From Jiangella muralis (GTDB taxonomy: Bacteria > Actinomycetota > Actinomycetes > Jiangellales > Jiangellaceae), in the NCBI RefSeq assembly GCF_001270745.1, contig NZ_KQ434752.1:289125-353124 (forward strand): a DNA stretch of 64,000 nucleotides, in the 5' to 3' direction. The notes beneath the pieces are model-generated. The model was not told the DNA's origin. It worked only from the letters and a program-made list of their open reading frames with translations, and searched no databases. The position numbers and the translations under genes are program-made. The first letter of the stretch is position 1; each line of letters starts with the position of its first letter. Shown here piece after piece: positions 27,404 through 36,100 of the stretch.

Positions 27404-28191
27404 GCGTTGCCTTCCAGCAGGGCGAGGTCGTCCTCGCCGACGAGGTCGAAGCGCACCGCGAGCGCGGCGACGGCGTCCTTCTTGCCGTGCATGCGCCCGC
27501 CGCAGGCCTCCTCGTCGGGGCCGGCCTTCAGGCGCAGCTTCACCGCGAGGTAGTCGATGTTCCATTGGACCGTCGTGCGGTTCGCGGCCGGCCACACCGG
27601 GCGCAGCCGCTGCGCGACCTGGTCGACGGTCGGCGTCGTGGCGAGGGCGTCGCCGCGTAGCCGCGGCTCGCACAGCGCCGTCAGGACCAGGAAGTAGCGC
27701 TTGCTCCGGTCGAGCGGAAACGCCGCCGTGGTGGCCTGACCGGACACCGGCGTCAGCTCGTCGTGGTAGTCGTGGCGTGGCGCCCACACGTCGACGACCC
27801 GCAGCAGGTCGTCGGCGGCGGGCAGCACCAGCCGGGAGAACTCGAACGGGATCGGCGCGTCCAGCCGGCCCGGCGCCACCTTGACGTGCTCGCCGGCGCC
27901 CTCGGGGTTCTCGACCACGTACGTCTGCCGGCGGCTGAGGTTGCTCAGCTTCCAGAACGCGCCCTCGGCGGCGATGCGCCCGGCCCGGCGCGACACGCCG
28001 TCGTGCGCGACGGTGACGTGTGGGTCGCCGGGCCGCTCCGGTGGCCGCTCGCGGCCGAACGGCACCGACTGCCCGGGCGCCAGCCGCAACTGGTCGCCGT
28101 CGGCGGGCACGACGATAATGCTGAACGGGTGATGGTCCGATCCATGATCCATGGTGGGGTCAATGTTGGCATATCGGGCCCGGGTCGTCAT
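27400..28191 (-). CDS. FHA-domain protein coupled to the kinase
   Basis: A 263-residue cytoplasmic protein. An FHA domain lies at ~25-115: PFGRERPPERPGDPHVTVAH, GVSRRAGRI, FWKLSNLSRRQTYVVEN. The C-terminal ~130 residues (RSKRYFLVLTALCEPRLRG, PTVDQVAQRLRPVWPAANRT, WNIDYLAVKLRLKAG) look like a winged-helix-like region as found in actinobacterial FHA regulators. FHA domains bind phosphothreonine, so the kinase encoded next (4-nt overlap) is its probable partner or substrate source. ATG 28191 is used; ATG 28152 is possible. Confidence 0.8.
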   Translation of the reverse strand: MTTRARYANIDPTMDHGSDHHPFSIIVVPADGDQLRLAPGQSVPFGRERPPERPGDPHVTVAHDGVSRRAGRIAAEGAFWKLSNLSRRQTYVVENPEGAGEHVKVAPGRLDAPIPFEFSRLVLPAADDLLRVVDVWAPRHDYHDELTPVSGQATTAAFPLDRSKRYFLVLTALCEPRLRGDALATTPTVDQVAQRLRPVWPAANRTTVQWNIDYLAVKLRLKAGPDEEACGGRMHGKKDAVAALAVRFDLVGEDDLALLEGNA

Positions 28192-28233
28192 GCGCGTTCC
28201 GGAACGGACATTTCGTCCGCCATCGGCGGCTGA

Positions 28234-29220
28234 TCAGCGGGGATTCGACGAGCCCGAGCCCCGGCGGAATCGGCCGGCGTTCTCGGCGGCCCAGTCATCG
28301 TAGGTGCGCGGCGGCCGGCCGATGATCTCCTGCACGGACGGTCGTTGGTCGAGCGTCCATCGGGTGAGCTCGGCCAGTTGTGTGCCGTACTCCTCGAGGG
28401 CGTACAGCGTCACGTCGATGCCGCTGTCGGGCCAGCCGTGACGGCGCCAGTTCTCCCGGCCGGCCGGAGCCGTCAGCTCGACCTCGGCGATGTCGCGGCC
28501 AATGGCCTTGGCGATGTTCCGGACCCGCGAACGCGTGCTGATCGGCGGACCGACCGCCTCGATGATGCTTCCGGCGTAGCCGTCGTCGCGCAGGGCCGCC
28601 ACCGCGACGGCCGCGAGATCGTCTTCGTGGATGAACGGATAGTGACCCGAGCTCAGCAGTGCCTCCCGGACCACCAGTTCGGCCCCGATGGTGTCCGGCC
28701 AGTCCGATCCCGTGGCCGGATAGGTGCCTTCGAACATGGATCCCATCACCGCGGACGGGCGGATGTGCGTCCACGCGATGCCGGAGCCCTCCGCGGCCCG
28801 CTCGATGGCCAGCCAGAACCAGGTCTCCGGCGGGTACGACTCCTCGTACTCCGGCCCGTGCGACGACAACACGACGAGGCGGCCGGCCCCGGCCGCACGC
28901 GTCAGCGCCAGCGCGTCTCCTACCGTCGCGGGCACAGCTCCGGCGAGGAAGACCCCGTCGACCCCGTCGAACGCCTCGGCGCACTCCAGCGGCCGGGTGA
29001 TCGACCCCTCGACGACCTCGACCGCGTCCGGCCAGCCGCCCGTGTGGTCCGGCTCGGCGAGCACGCGCACGCGATCGCCGGCGGCGAGCAACTGCCGCGC
29101 CAGGCTTCGTCCGACGATCGCGGTCGGGCTGCTGCCCGCATCTTTCCGCGCGCCTACGACTGTCAGCAGCCGCAACGCCCCGGCGGCTGCGCCGCTCTCG
29201 ACCCGCCTGATCTCACCCAT
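28234..29220 (-). CDS. NAD(P)-binding NmrA-like/atypical SDR protein
   Basis: A 328-residue Rossmann protein of the NmrA/atypical SDR group: LLTVVGARKDAGSSPTAIVG replaces the usual TGATG start, then VRVLAEPD, DGVDGVFLAGAV, LVVLSSHGPEY, WTHIRPSAVMGSMFEGTYP, PFIHEDDLAAVAVAALRDDG, PRTYDDWAAENAGRFR at the C-terminus. Such proteins sense NADP(H) or reduce small molecules. The odd glycine loop makes cofactor binding uncertain. ATG 29220 has GGAGG 8 nt upstream. It is the last gene before the mobile/defence remnant. Confidence 0.8.
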   Translation of the reverse strand: MGEIRRVESGAAAGALRLLTVVGARKDAGSSPTAIVGRSLARQLLAAGDRVRVLAEPDHTGGWPDAVEVVEGSITRPLECAEAFDGVDGVFLAGAVPATVGDALALTRAAGAGRLVVLSSHGPEYEESYPPETWFWLAIERAAEGSGIAWTHIRPSAVMGSMFEGTYPATGSDWPDTIGAELVVREALLSSGHYPFIHEDDLAAVAVAALRDDGYAGSIIEAVGPPISTRSRVRNIAKAIGRDIAEVELTAPAGRENWRRHGWPDSGIDVTLYALEEYGTQLAELTRWTLDQRPSVQEIIGRPPRTYDDWAAENAGRFRRGSGSSNPR

Positions 29221-29576
29221 GCAAGACTCCTCCATCGTGGCCAACGGAGATCTTGCGCCTTCCCGTGACAGACCGGGAGGGTTGCGGATCCATGATCGAG
29301 ACTATCAGCATCATGTCTGCGGATGCCGTCGGGCGCGGCGGCGTCCTTTCAGTCGGTGAAGGGGACGGAGACCCCTAACCCGACGATCGTGAAGGAAGCT
29401 GATGCGGTACGAGAAACCGCTGGTCAGAGCGGTTTTACGGTCATCTCGTAAGCTCGCGGATCCCCTGCTCATGGCAGGGAGCCGGTTGGTTCTAGCTCTC
29501 CGACTGTATCGGGCTTCTGAGGGTCGGTACGGGTTGTTTGCGATGGGTAGGCGATGGAGCACGCGGTGGCGCCGTC
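29221..29576. other. Intergenic region ending in repeat copy A
   Basis: Positions 29221-29409 show no gene. From about 29410 the sequence belongs to a repeat found again near 30987. It starts with a hairpin, AAACCGCT (29414-29421) and AGCGGTTT (29428-29435) with a 6-nt loop, that could end transcription of the toxin gene. Confidence 0.5.
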
Positions 29577-29840
29577 TCAATCCAGAGCAATGCCGGCAGA
29601 CTCCAGCAGAGGCACCATCCTGGCGGCCGCAATCGGGGCGCCGGCACGCTCCAGCGCCGCGATCGTCGATGCGTCCGTGGCACCGCGCAACCGAGCAACG
29701 GAAGTCGCGTGCACGGCAAGCAGCTGGACCGGGTACTCGGCGATCAGAACGCTCAACAACGCATCGGGTGTCATCACCTCGACCCCGAGCCGCTCCGCCA
29801 CGTCCTCCGGGAAGTCCTTCGTGTTCGCCGTGCACAGGAT
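29410..29840. repeat. Repeat copy A (3' half of PIN toxin gene plus downstream flank)
   Basis: Aligning by eye with 30987-31412, long blocks match, for example GAGGCACCATCCTGGCG, ATTGTATCGGG-like and TGTTTGCGATGGGTA words, AACGCTCAACAACGCAT and GGGAAGTCCTTCGTGTTCGC. Copy A contains the intact end of the PIN gene; copy B is diverged and has lost the reading frame. Boundaries are approximate. Confidence 0.8.
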
Positions 29841-30188
29841 CGTGGCCTCCGCGGCGATGGCAGCGACCATCACATGGCGGTCGTCCTCGTCAGGCAGCAC
29901 CAACCCCGACAGCCGCTCGTGATCCTCGGGCGCCGGGTCGACCTCGGCATACGGGAACGCGCGGTTCATCGCGGTCGCCAGGCGCGCACCAGACTCCACG
30001 GTGAACCCAGCGACGTTCGCGACCAGATGTTCGGTGACCTCGCTGAGAATCTCCCGACTCCACGCGATGGCGATGATCTCCTCATCAGCCGAATAGAGCA
30101 GATAGTCACGCAGCACTCGCGAGTACAGAACGTTGGCGTCGACCAGCACGACCCGGACCACGCCGGGCAGCTCGAGATCGTCGGTCAC
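29577..30188 (-). CDS. PIN-domain ribonuclease, probable toxin
   Basis: A 203-residue PIN-domain protein. The acidic catalytic set is visible: Asp in VVLVDANVLYSRV (~residue 17), Glu in SREILSEVTE (~51), and the Asp cluster in LPDEDDRHVMVAA (~100) followed by LCTANTKDFP. The C-terminal ~70 residues (LLAVHATSVARLRG, ALERAGAPIAAARMVPLL) are helical. Such toxins cleave RNA. Its start overlaps the upstream HTH gene by 4 nt (ATGA), the standard antitoxin-first arrangement. A degenerate second copy of its 3' half lies at ~31.1 kb. Confidence 0.88.
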   Translation of the reverse strand: MTDDLELPGVVRVVLVDANVLYSRVLRDYLLYSADEEIIAIAWSREILSEVTEHLVANVAGFTVESGARLATAMNRAFPYAEVDPAPEDHERLSGLVLPDEDDRHVMVAAIAAEATILCTANTKDFPEDVAERLGVEVMTPDALLSVLIAEYPVQLLAVHATSVARLRGATDASTIAALERAGAPIAAARMVPLLESAGIALD

Positions 30189-30568
30189 TCGGTGAGGCCC
30201 AGTTCGTCCTGCAATCCGGCAAGGTCCTCCAGAACTTCCCGACGCCGTGGACGCTCGGTGTCGAGGAACGCCCGGATCGAGGAGACTCGGATGCGGTGAT
30301 GGGCGCCGACCTTGCGGAATTCGAGCACGCCCTGGTCCATCAGCTTGCGGACCTGTGGCCGCGACATCCCCAGCAGCTCGGCGGCCTCGCTCGGTGTGAC
30401 CTCAGCGTGTCCACGAGTGAGGAGAACCTGCTGGCCACGAGCACGCGCGTCCACCACACGCGCGAGCAGCTCAGCCGTCTCACGCGAGAGCGACACCTGC
30501 ACCTCGTCGCCGCCGGCGTCCAGGGCGCGGTGCACAGCCTCGACATCACGAGCGAGCATTTCCGTCAT
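30185..30568 (-). CDS. Excisionase-like HTH protein, probable antitoxin
   Basis: A 127-residue protein with a MerR/Xis-type helix-turn-helix at ~57-108 (EVTPSEAAELLGMSRPQVRK, LMDQGVLEFRKVGAHHRIRV, SSIRAFLD) and a hydrophilic C-terminal tail (PRRREVLEDLAGLQDELGL) suited to binding the PIN toxin. N-terminal ~50 residues are helical (DEVQVSLSRETAELLARVVD). Together with the downstream PIN gene it makes a type II toxin-antitoxin operon in which the antitoxin also represses. ATG 30568 or 30559 are both possible starts. Confidence 0.85.
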   Translation of the reverse strand: MTEMLARDVEAVHRALDAGGDEVQVSLSRETAELLARVVDARARGQQVLLTRGHAEVTPSEAAELLGMSRPQVRKLMDQGVLEFRKVGAHHRIRVSSIRAFLDTERPRRREVLEDLAGLQDELGLTE

Positions 30569-30777
30569 CCCGCCGCCCCATCTGCTCCAACTGATCTATC
30601 TGCAACAACCATACGCTCTTCGGGCCACGCGACGCAGGGATCGCGCTTGCCATGCGTGGGATCTCAGCGAGGAGCACCGGGACAACCGAACCGTCGACGA
30701 TCCGGCCGGCGCCCCCCTGCGCAGCGCAAGTGTCCGGGGCTCCTGCTTCGCTTCCGCTCGAGTCGTGGCCGGCTCGG

Positions 30778-30915
30778 ATGACGGTGACACCTACGACCGT
30801 CACCGGCGAGATCCTCCGCGAGCTCACCCTCGACCCCACCCGCATCTACCAGCGCACAGGCCGACCACCCGGCCCACAACCCAAGAAACAGAAAACCGGA
30901 CCTACGAAGTCGTAG
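30778..30915 (+). pseudogene. Possible C-terminal fragment of an IS481-type transposase/integrase
   Basis: The plus-strand frame ending at 30915 reads TVTTVTGEILRELTLDPTRI and then YQRTGRPPGPQP. GE(L/I)LRELTLDP-x-R-x-YQ is, as I remember it, the usual C-terminus of IS481/rve transposases in actinomycetes. Nothing upstream continues the catalytic core, so only the tail would remain. The evidence is a short stretch, so a chance match is possible. Confidence 0.4.
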
Positions 30916-30921
30916 GTCCGG
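30880..30921 (-). terminator. Rho-independent terminator downstream of the tRNA 3' end
   Basis: On the minus strand a perfect 12-bp stem, CCGGACCTACGA and its complement (30896-30907 and 30910-30921) with a CT core (ACTTCG-type loop), is followed by TTTTCTGTTTCTT. It begins 30 nt after the tRNA-like 3' end at 30952, so it looks like that tRNA gene's own terminator. Confidence 0.75.
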
Positions 30922-30951
30922 CCGTCCGGGATGTTCTGAGAAATCACAATG

Positions 30952-30985
30952 TCGGGCTGACAGGATTTGAACCTGCGACCCCTGG
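30952..30985 (-). tRNA. 3' fragment of a tRNA gene (T arm and acceptor end), probably tRNA-Pro
   Basis: The minus strand reads AGGGGTCGCAGGTTCAAATC then CTGTCAGCCCGA, a full T arm (GCAGG-TTCAAAT-CCTGT) and 3' acceptor strand. It resembles the 3' end of actinobacterial tRNA-Pro, as I remember that sequence. The 5' half (CGGGCTG... and anticodon arm) is not on the adjoining DNA, where repeat copy B begins instead. So this is a truncated gene or an attachment-site scar, not a complete tRNA. Confidence 0.7.
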
Positions 30986-30986
30986 A

Positions 30987-31412
30987 TAAAACCGCTGGTC
31001 AAAGCGGCTTTACGGTCATCTCGTAAGCTTGCGGATCCCTGCTCATAGCCGGAACCGGTCGGTTCTCACTCTCCGATTGTATCGGGTCTCCGAGGGTCGA
31101 TACGGCTTGTTTGCGATGGGTAAGCAATGGAGCACGAGGTGGCGCCGTCTCAATCGAGAGCAACGCCGGCGACTCCAGCAGAGGCACCATCCTGGCGACC
31201 GCAATCGGAGCACCAGCACGCTGCAGCGCGGCGATGGTCGATACGTCCGTGGCACCGCGCAGCCGAGCAACGGAGGTCACGTGCACGGCAAGCATCTGAG
31301 CCGGGTACTCGGCGACCGGAACGCTCAACAACGCATCTGGCGTCATCACCTCTAACCCGAGCGGCCCGCCACCTCCTCCGGGAAGTCCTTCGTGTTCGCC
31401 GCGCACAGAACC
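30987..31412 (-). pseudogene. Repeat copy B: degenerate 3' half of the PIN toxin gene
   Basis: This stretch repeats copy A in the same direction. The minus-strand translation still gives LEVMTPDALLSVPVAEYPAQ and AGAPIAVARMVPLL, clearly related to the intact toxin (VEVMTPDALLSVLIAEYPVQ), but the frame breaks before the PIN catalytic residues and the 5' half is missing. It starts directly at the tRNA fragment with AAACCGCT...AGCGGCTT, the counterpart of the hairpin in copy A. Confidence 0.78.
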
Positions 31413-31463
31413 GTGCCGTCGGGCTCGGATGGATGTGTCAGAGGTACGTGTCAGCATGACGAG

Positions 31464-32811
31464 GTGTTCGTCGAGAATGACGATGGGGTCGAGTTGAACG
31501 CTGCGTTCACCGTCACCGCGGATCGCCAGCAGCTGTGCCTTGTCCTAGAGAGCGCCGGCGGGAAGAGCGCGCGGACAGCCCAACCGCGCAATCACGAGTA
31601 CGTCGACGCACTGCGTCTTCTGCTGAGCCGGCTCCGGAGTCGGCGAGCAATCCTCGAGGAGGCTCTAGTAGCTTCGTCGCGGCTGATAGAGCTGCCCGAG
31701 GGCGAACGCAGGCTCATCACGGCTCCGGTGGCGTTGTCCGGCATCAACGACATCGAGCGGCTACGGCTGGAAATCACTGCGGCACAGGGCCGGATCGGCC
31801 TGCCCACCGGGGCCAAGAAGGAGGGCAACAACCGGAAGCGCATCATGTTGCGTCTCGCGATGCCGGGCTACGGTCCCGAGGACGCCCAACGGCTCGCCGC
31901 CGATCTGGCCACATCACATCTGCCCGGCCCACCTCACAATGCCTCGCAGCGACACTGGCTGCTGCAGTGCAACCCCAAAATCTGGGACGTGTGGAGCTGG
32001 CGGGAAAGCAGCACGGAACCGCTGGATCGTTGGACCGTCACGAAGCACCTCAAAGACCTCCGGCCGGGCGATCGTTTCGCATTCTGGATCTCTGGGGCAG
32101 GTGCCGGCGTCTACGCCACCGGGACCCTCATGTCGGATGCCTACGTCACCACGGAGTTCGGCGACCACTGGCAATCACCGCCCAGGGAAAGTCATGTCGT
32201 CGATCTGCGGTTCGACCACTACCTGTTCGACAGGCCCCTGACGAAGACCTCTCTGGTTGAGTTCCCCGAGTTCACCGACTCCCTCATTGTCAGGATGCCG
32301 GGTACGGCAACCCGATCCCGCTCACTCCCGGAGAGTGGGCACTCCTGGAGAGCCACATCGGCGTCGTCGCGCCCGCAGAATCGCCGCAGCGTTCCGACAT
32401 CGTCATAACGTCCCGTCCACTCGGCAGTGTGCCGTCCGCAACCGAGACGAGCACACCCCCAGGGACCCGCGCCATCACCTATCCGGAAGCCGGGCTGGTG
32501 AAGCAGTGCGAGCGCCATGTCGGTCACGAGCTGCGGAGCCTGACCGCCCTGCTTCCTACCGACGAAAAGCTCGTCTGCGACGCTTTCGACCCGGAGACGA
32601 ACCTGATCATCGAAGCCAAATCGTCGACCAGACGTTCGGATGTCCGCATGGCGATAGGTCAGTACTCGATTGTCGGCATTACATCAAGAGCACTGCCGCC
32701 ATCGCGGTGCTGCTCCCCGGCAGACCGGCGGAAAGCGTGGTCGAGCTGCTCCGGGCTCAGGACGTCAAGCTGATCTACAGGAACGGCGGCACGTTCGTGG
32801 GCCCGGCATGA
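31464..32811 (+). pseudogene. EVE-domain plus PD-(D/E)XK nuclease gene, two frameshifts
   Basis: The first frame gives an N-terminal domain of unknown type (AQPRNHEYVDALRLLLSRLR) and an EVE domain (HWLLQCNPKIWDVWSW, DRFAFWISGAGAGVYATGTL). Near 32303 the frame must shift to continue NPIPLTPGEWALLESHI, then CDAFDPETNLIIEAKSS, a PD-(D/E)XK site (Asp, Glu-x-Lys). Near 32660, after AIGQ, a second shift is needed to give YIKSTAAIAVLLPGRPAE and the end at 32811. Both fit single-base deletions. EVE domains read modified bases, so the intact gene was probably a modification-dependent restriction enzyme. GTG 31464 is a likely start. Confidence 0.75.
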
Positions 32812-33052
32812 GTGCCCGCGCCCGCCGCGCGGCGCCCTGCGCCGATACCTGACCACCCTCCGACTCGGATACTCCCGGCGGGACTGTGGGTCGCTCGAGC
32901 GCGGCGGGCCTGGTGGGCGCGCCGTGCCACCGACTGGCAGGCCGATGTCGACGGCAACCGGTCCCGGCACCACGTCTGGGAGCGCCTCGTCGTCCGGCTC
33001 GCCATGTCGGCGGCGAAGTTCTTCGAGCGGTGCCCTTGTCCGGGCGAGTGAC
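32812..33052 (+). pseudogene. Possible remnant of a small gene
   Basis: Directly after the nuclease, two frames together spell a helical basic protein: one gives RYLTTLRLGYSRR, another gives ATDWQADVDGNRSRHHVWER then LVVRLAMSAAKFFER. Neither alone is a convincing gene. I recognise no family. The pattern suits a small, decayed gene in the same remnant. Confidence 0.3.
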
Positions 33053-33079
33053 GTTCGGTGGGAACGTCACTCGCCCGGA
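33039..33079. terminator. Strong hairpin between the remnant and the sialidase-like gene
   Basis: Perfect 17-bp inverted repeat, TCCGGGCGAGTGACGTT (33039-33055) and its complement (33063-33079), 7-nt loop. It lies 24 nt past the sialidase-like stop codon, so it is likely its terminator; no T-run is present. Confidence 0.7.
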
Positions 33080-33102
33080 CCCGTCACCAGCGGCGAGCGT
33101 GC

Positions 33103-36100
33103 CTACCGGCCGACGGCACTGCGGGCGGCCGCACGGATCATTGCGCCATGCTCGCGGTCGTCGATCACACCCTCGGACAGCAGCTGGTCGGCCACTGCCC
33201 CGACGTGTCTGACGAACGGGCCGTGGTCATCCCACGCGCGCTCGTCGGCGATGCGGTCGTTGATCGAGCAGCCGCCGCCGGCCGCGCGGTTCGGCACCCC
33301 GCTGTCGACGCCGCCGATCACCACCGTCGCCCGGCCGTCCGTATCCGGACAGGTGACCGCGACCGCGATGGTCGCGGTCTGGGTCTGGGTCCGGTCCGCG
33401 ACGGTGAGTGTCACCTCGAACGTGCCGCCCACGTCGAAGAGATGGGACCCGGTGACGTCATGCCCGGCCGCACCCTCGGTCACCACGCCGGGCGACTCAC
33501 CCGTGCCGTCACCCCAGTCGATGCTCGCGGTCAGCGAAGCGCCAGGATTTCCCCACCCACCCGTGATCCCGGCGAGCACGTCACTGAACTCCTCGCCGAC
33601 CGCGGCGGTGACCCCGGTCGCCGGCGTGACCTCGAGGTTCATCTCGGGGTCACGGTAGTCCTCGAGCTCGGTGAAGATGCCGTAGAGCGTTCGGGCGGGA
33701 ACGTCATAGGCGAGCGTCATGAACACGCCGGGTTCGATCTCGACGCTGGACGGGTTGGCCTGATCGCCGTGCCCGGAATCGTAGATCGGTATCTGGTGGT
33801 GCCCACTCCAGTCGCCGCTGGCATCCGGGACGAGAACCCCGCCCGTCGGCCGGTTCGCCACCCCGGCGATCCCGTAGGTGACCAGCACGCTCCCGTCGTC
33901 GAGCAACAGCTGGTCGTGCGACGACGCCGGAATGTCGGTCGGTTCGGCAGGGGTCCACGTGTGCCCGTTGTCGAACGACCGGGACACGTACAGCACCTGT
34001 GGGTTCGAGGTGGCCCGAAGGCCCGCCACGATCTCGCCACTGGGCAGCACGGTCAGGTTGGGCTCCTGGAAGTGGATGCCGTTGTCCACCGCGATGGTGA
34101 CCTCGTTGTCGCCGTCCCACGTCAGGCCGCCGTCGGTGCTGCGCACCACGGTGGCCCGCTGAGGTGGAGCGGAGGACACCGAGCTCAGCAAGATCCAGTA
34201 GGCGTTGCCGGTGCCGCCGGCGGCCCTGTCGCCCTGGATGCCGAACGTGAACCCGTTCGCGAACCGCTCCGGCGAGAAGGTGAAGCTGAGGTGCTTCTCG
34301 TCGGATGCGGGGTGAGCGCACGTCAGCGAGGTGATTTGTGTGCTGCTGTCGTCGAGGAGCCGGACCGCATGGTTGTCCGTCCCGGCGTCGCCGAACGGGG
34401 CACCGGTCACCTCGACGTCGCCTCGGACGGCGCAGCCGGCAGGGGGCTCGCCGAGCGGTTCGTCGTCGAACGTACGCACGTCGAGATCGGCAGCCGGTGG
34501 CGCCTCTGCTCCGATCGCGAGGTCGTCGACGTAGAACTCCATACCGGTCGGCGCCGTACCGGCCGACGCGAACGTGGCGTTGGTGAGGTTCACGGTGTCG
34601 TCGCGGCGTACGTCGGTGCTGAACGTCTCATCGCCGAGCGTGATCTCCAGGCTGGTGGCTGTCGCGTCCACCGACACCGGCTTGAACTGGCCGGGCGTTC
34701 CGAAGTTCTCGACCCGGCCGAGCGTCTGCCACGCGGCCCCGTCATAGACTCGTACGTCGACGTCCTGACTGGCCGAGCCCGGGGTGACGCCGTAGAGCGG
34801 AGCCAGCAGGTCGCCGTTGGCCAGTTCGACGATCGGGCCGTGGCTGGCCGACCATCCGTCCGCCGAGGCACAGCCGCCCGCCGGGGGCGGCTGCTCACAG
34901 CTCATCCGCGTGTCGATCCAGATCGGGTCACTCCAGGTCTGGCCGTCGTCCTCGGAGCGCACCACGTGGGTTCCCAGCTGCCGAGAGCCCGCCGGGTCCT
35001 CCCAGCTGGTGACGAAGTAGTCGAGCAGGATCGTGCCGTCGGAGAGTCGGGTCAGCTTCGGGTCGCGGTTGTCGAACCGGCCGGCCACGGCTGTGCGCGG
35101 TTCGGACCAGGTCTCGCCGTTGTCGTCGCTTTCGGTCACCCGGATCAGACCCTGTGGGTCGACGTGCCCGATGCCCGAGTAGTACGCGGCGAGCAACCGG
35201 CCGTCGTCGAGCCGGATCACGGACGGGAAACGCGGTGCCATGCCTTCGGGCTCGACCGCGATGACACTGCGCCTCTCGACCGCCACCGACAGGGTCGAAC
35301 GTCCGGACGTTCCAGCCGAGCCAGTCACGTCGACGACGACGCTCTGGATCCCGGCCTCCGCGTACGGATGTGAGCCGATGATGTCGAACCGACTGTCCTG
35401 CGCGGACGCCCCGACCGTCGCGGGCTGCGGGCCGGCACCCCAGTCGACCGTCGCCTCGAACGTCTCGCCGGACGGCCCGCCGATCGGGCGGAAGCTCACC
35501 AGCCGGAATTCGGGCGAGCTCTCCCCTTCGCTCACCGGGTTCACCCAGGACGCGATGTCCACGAACTGCAGCCCGACGGGATCTGCGGCGAGCTCGGCCC
35601 CCACCGCCAGGTCGTCGATGTAGAACTCCATGCCCACCGCGGATAGACCAGCCGAGGAGAACACGACGTCGTTGAGGTTCACGGTGTCGTCGCGGCGCAG
35701 GTCCGTGATGAACGTCTCGCCGGCTGCGGTGATCTCAGCGGCGTCCGAGTTGGCCGCCACCGTCACCTCAGTGAACTCACCAGACGAACTCAGCCCTTCG
35801 ACCCTGCCGAGCTGATTCCAGGCCGAGCCGTCGTACACCATGACGATCGCGTCGTCGGTGCCGGCGATCGGGCTCAGGCTGAACCACCACGCGTTTCCGG
35901 TACCGCCTGCGGCAGTGTCGCCGCGAATGCCGACCAGCAGAGGCGCGCCATGCCGCTGCGGGTTGACCATGAAGCTGACGTATCGCTCGTCGGATTCCGG
36001 GTAGTCGCACACCATGGTGGTCGTCGCCGAACCGGTGTCGTCGATCAGGCGGACGGCCCGGTTTTCGGTGCCGGCAGCACCGAACGGCGCCTCGCTGACC

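Noticed and set aside
30952-31080. A complete tRNA gene on the minus strand
   Set aside because: Only the T arm and 3' acceptor strand are present; the DNA that should carry the anticodon arm, D arm and 5' acceptor strand is repeat copy B and does not fold accordingly.
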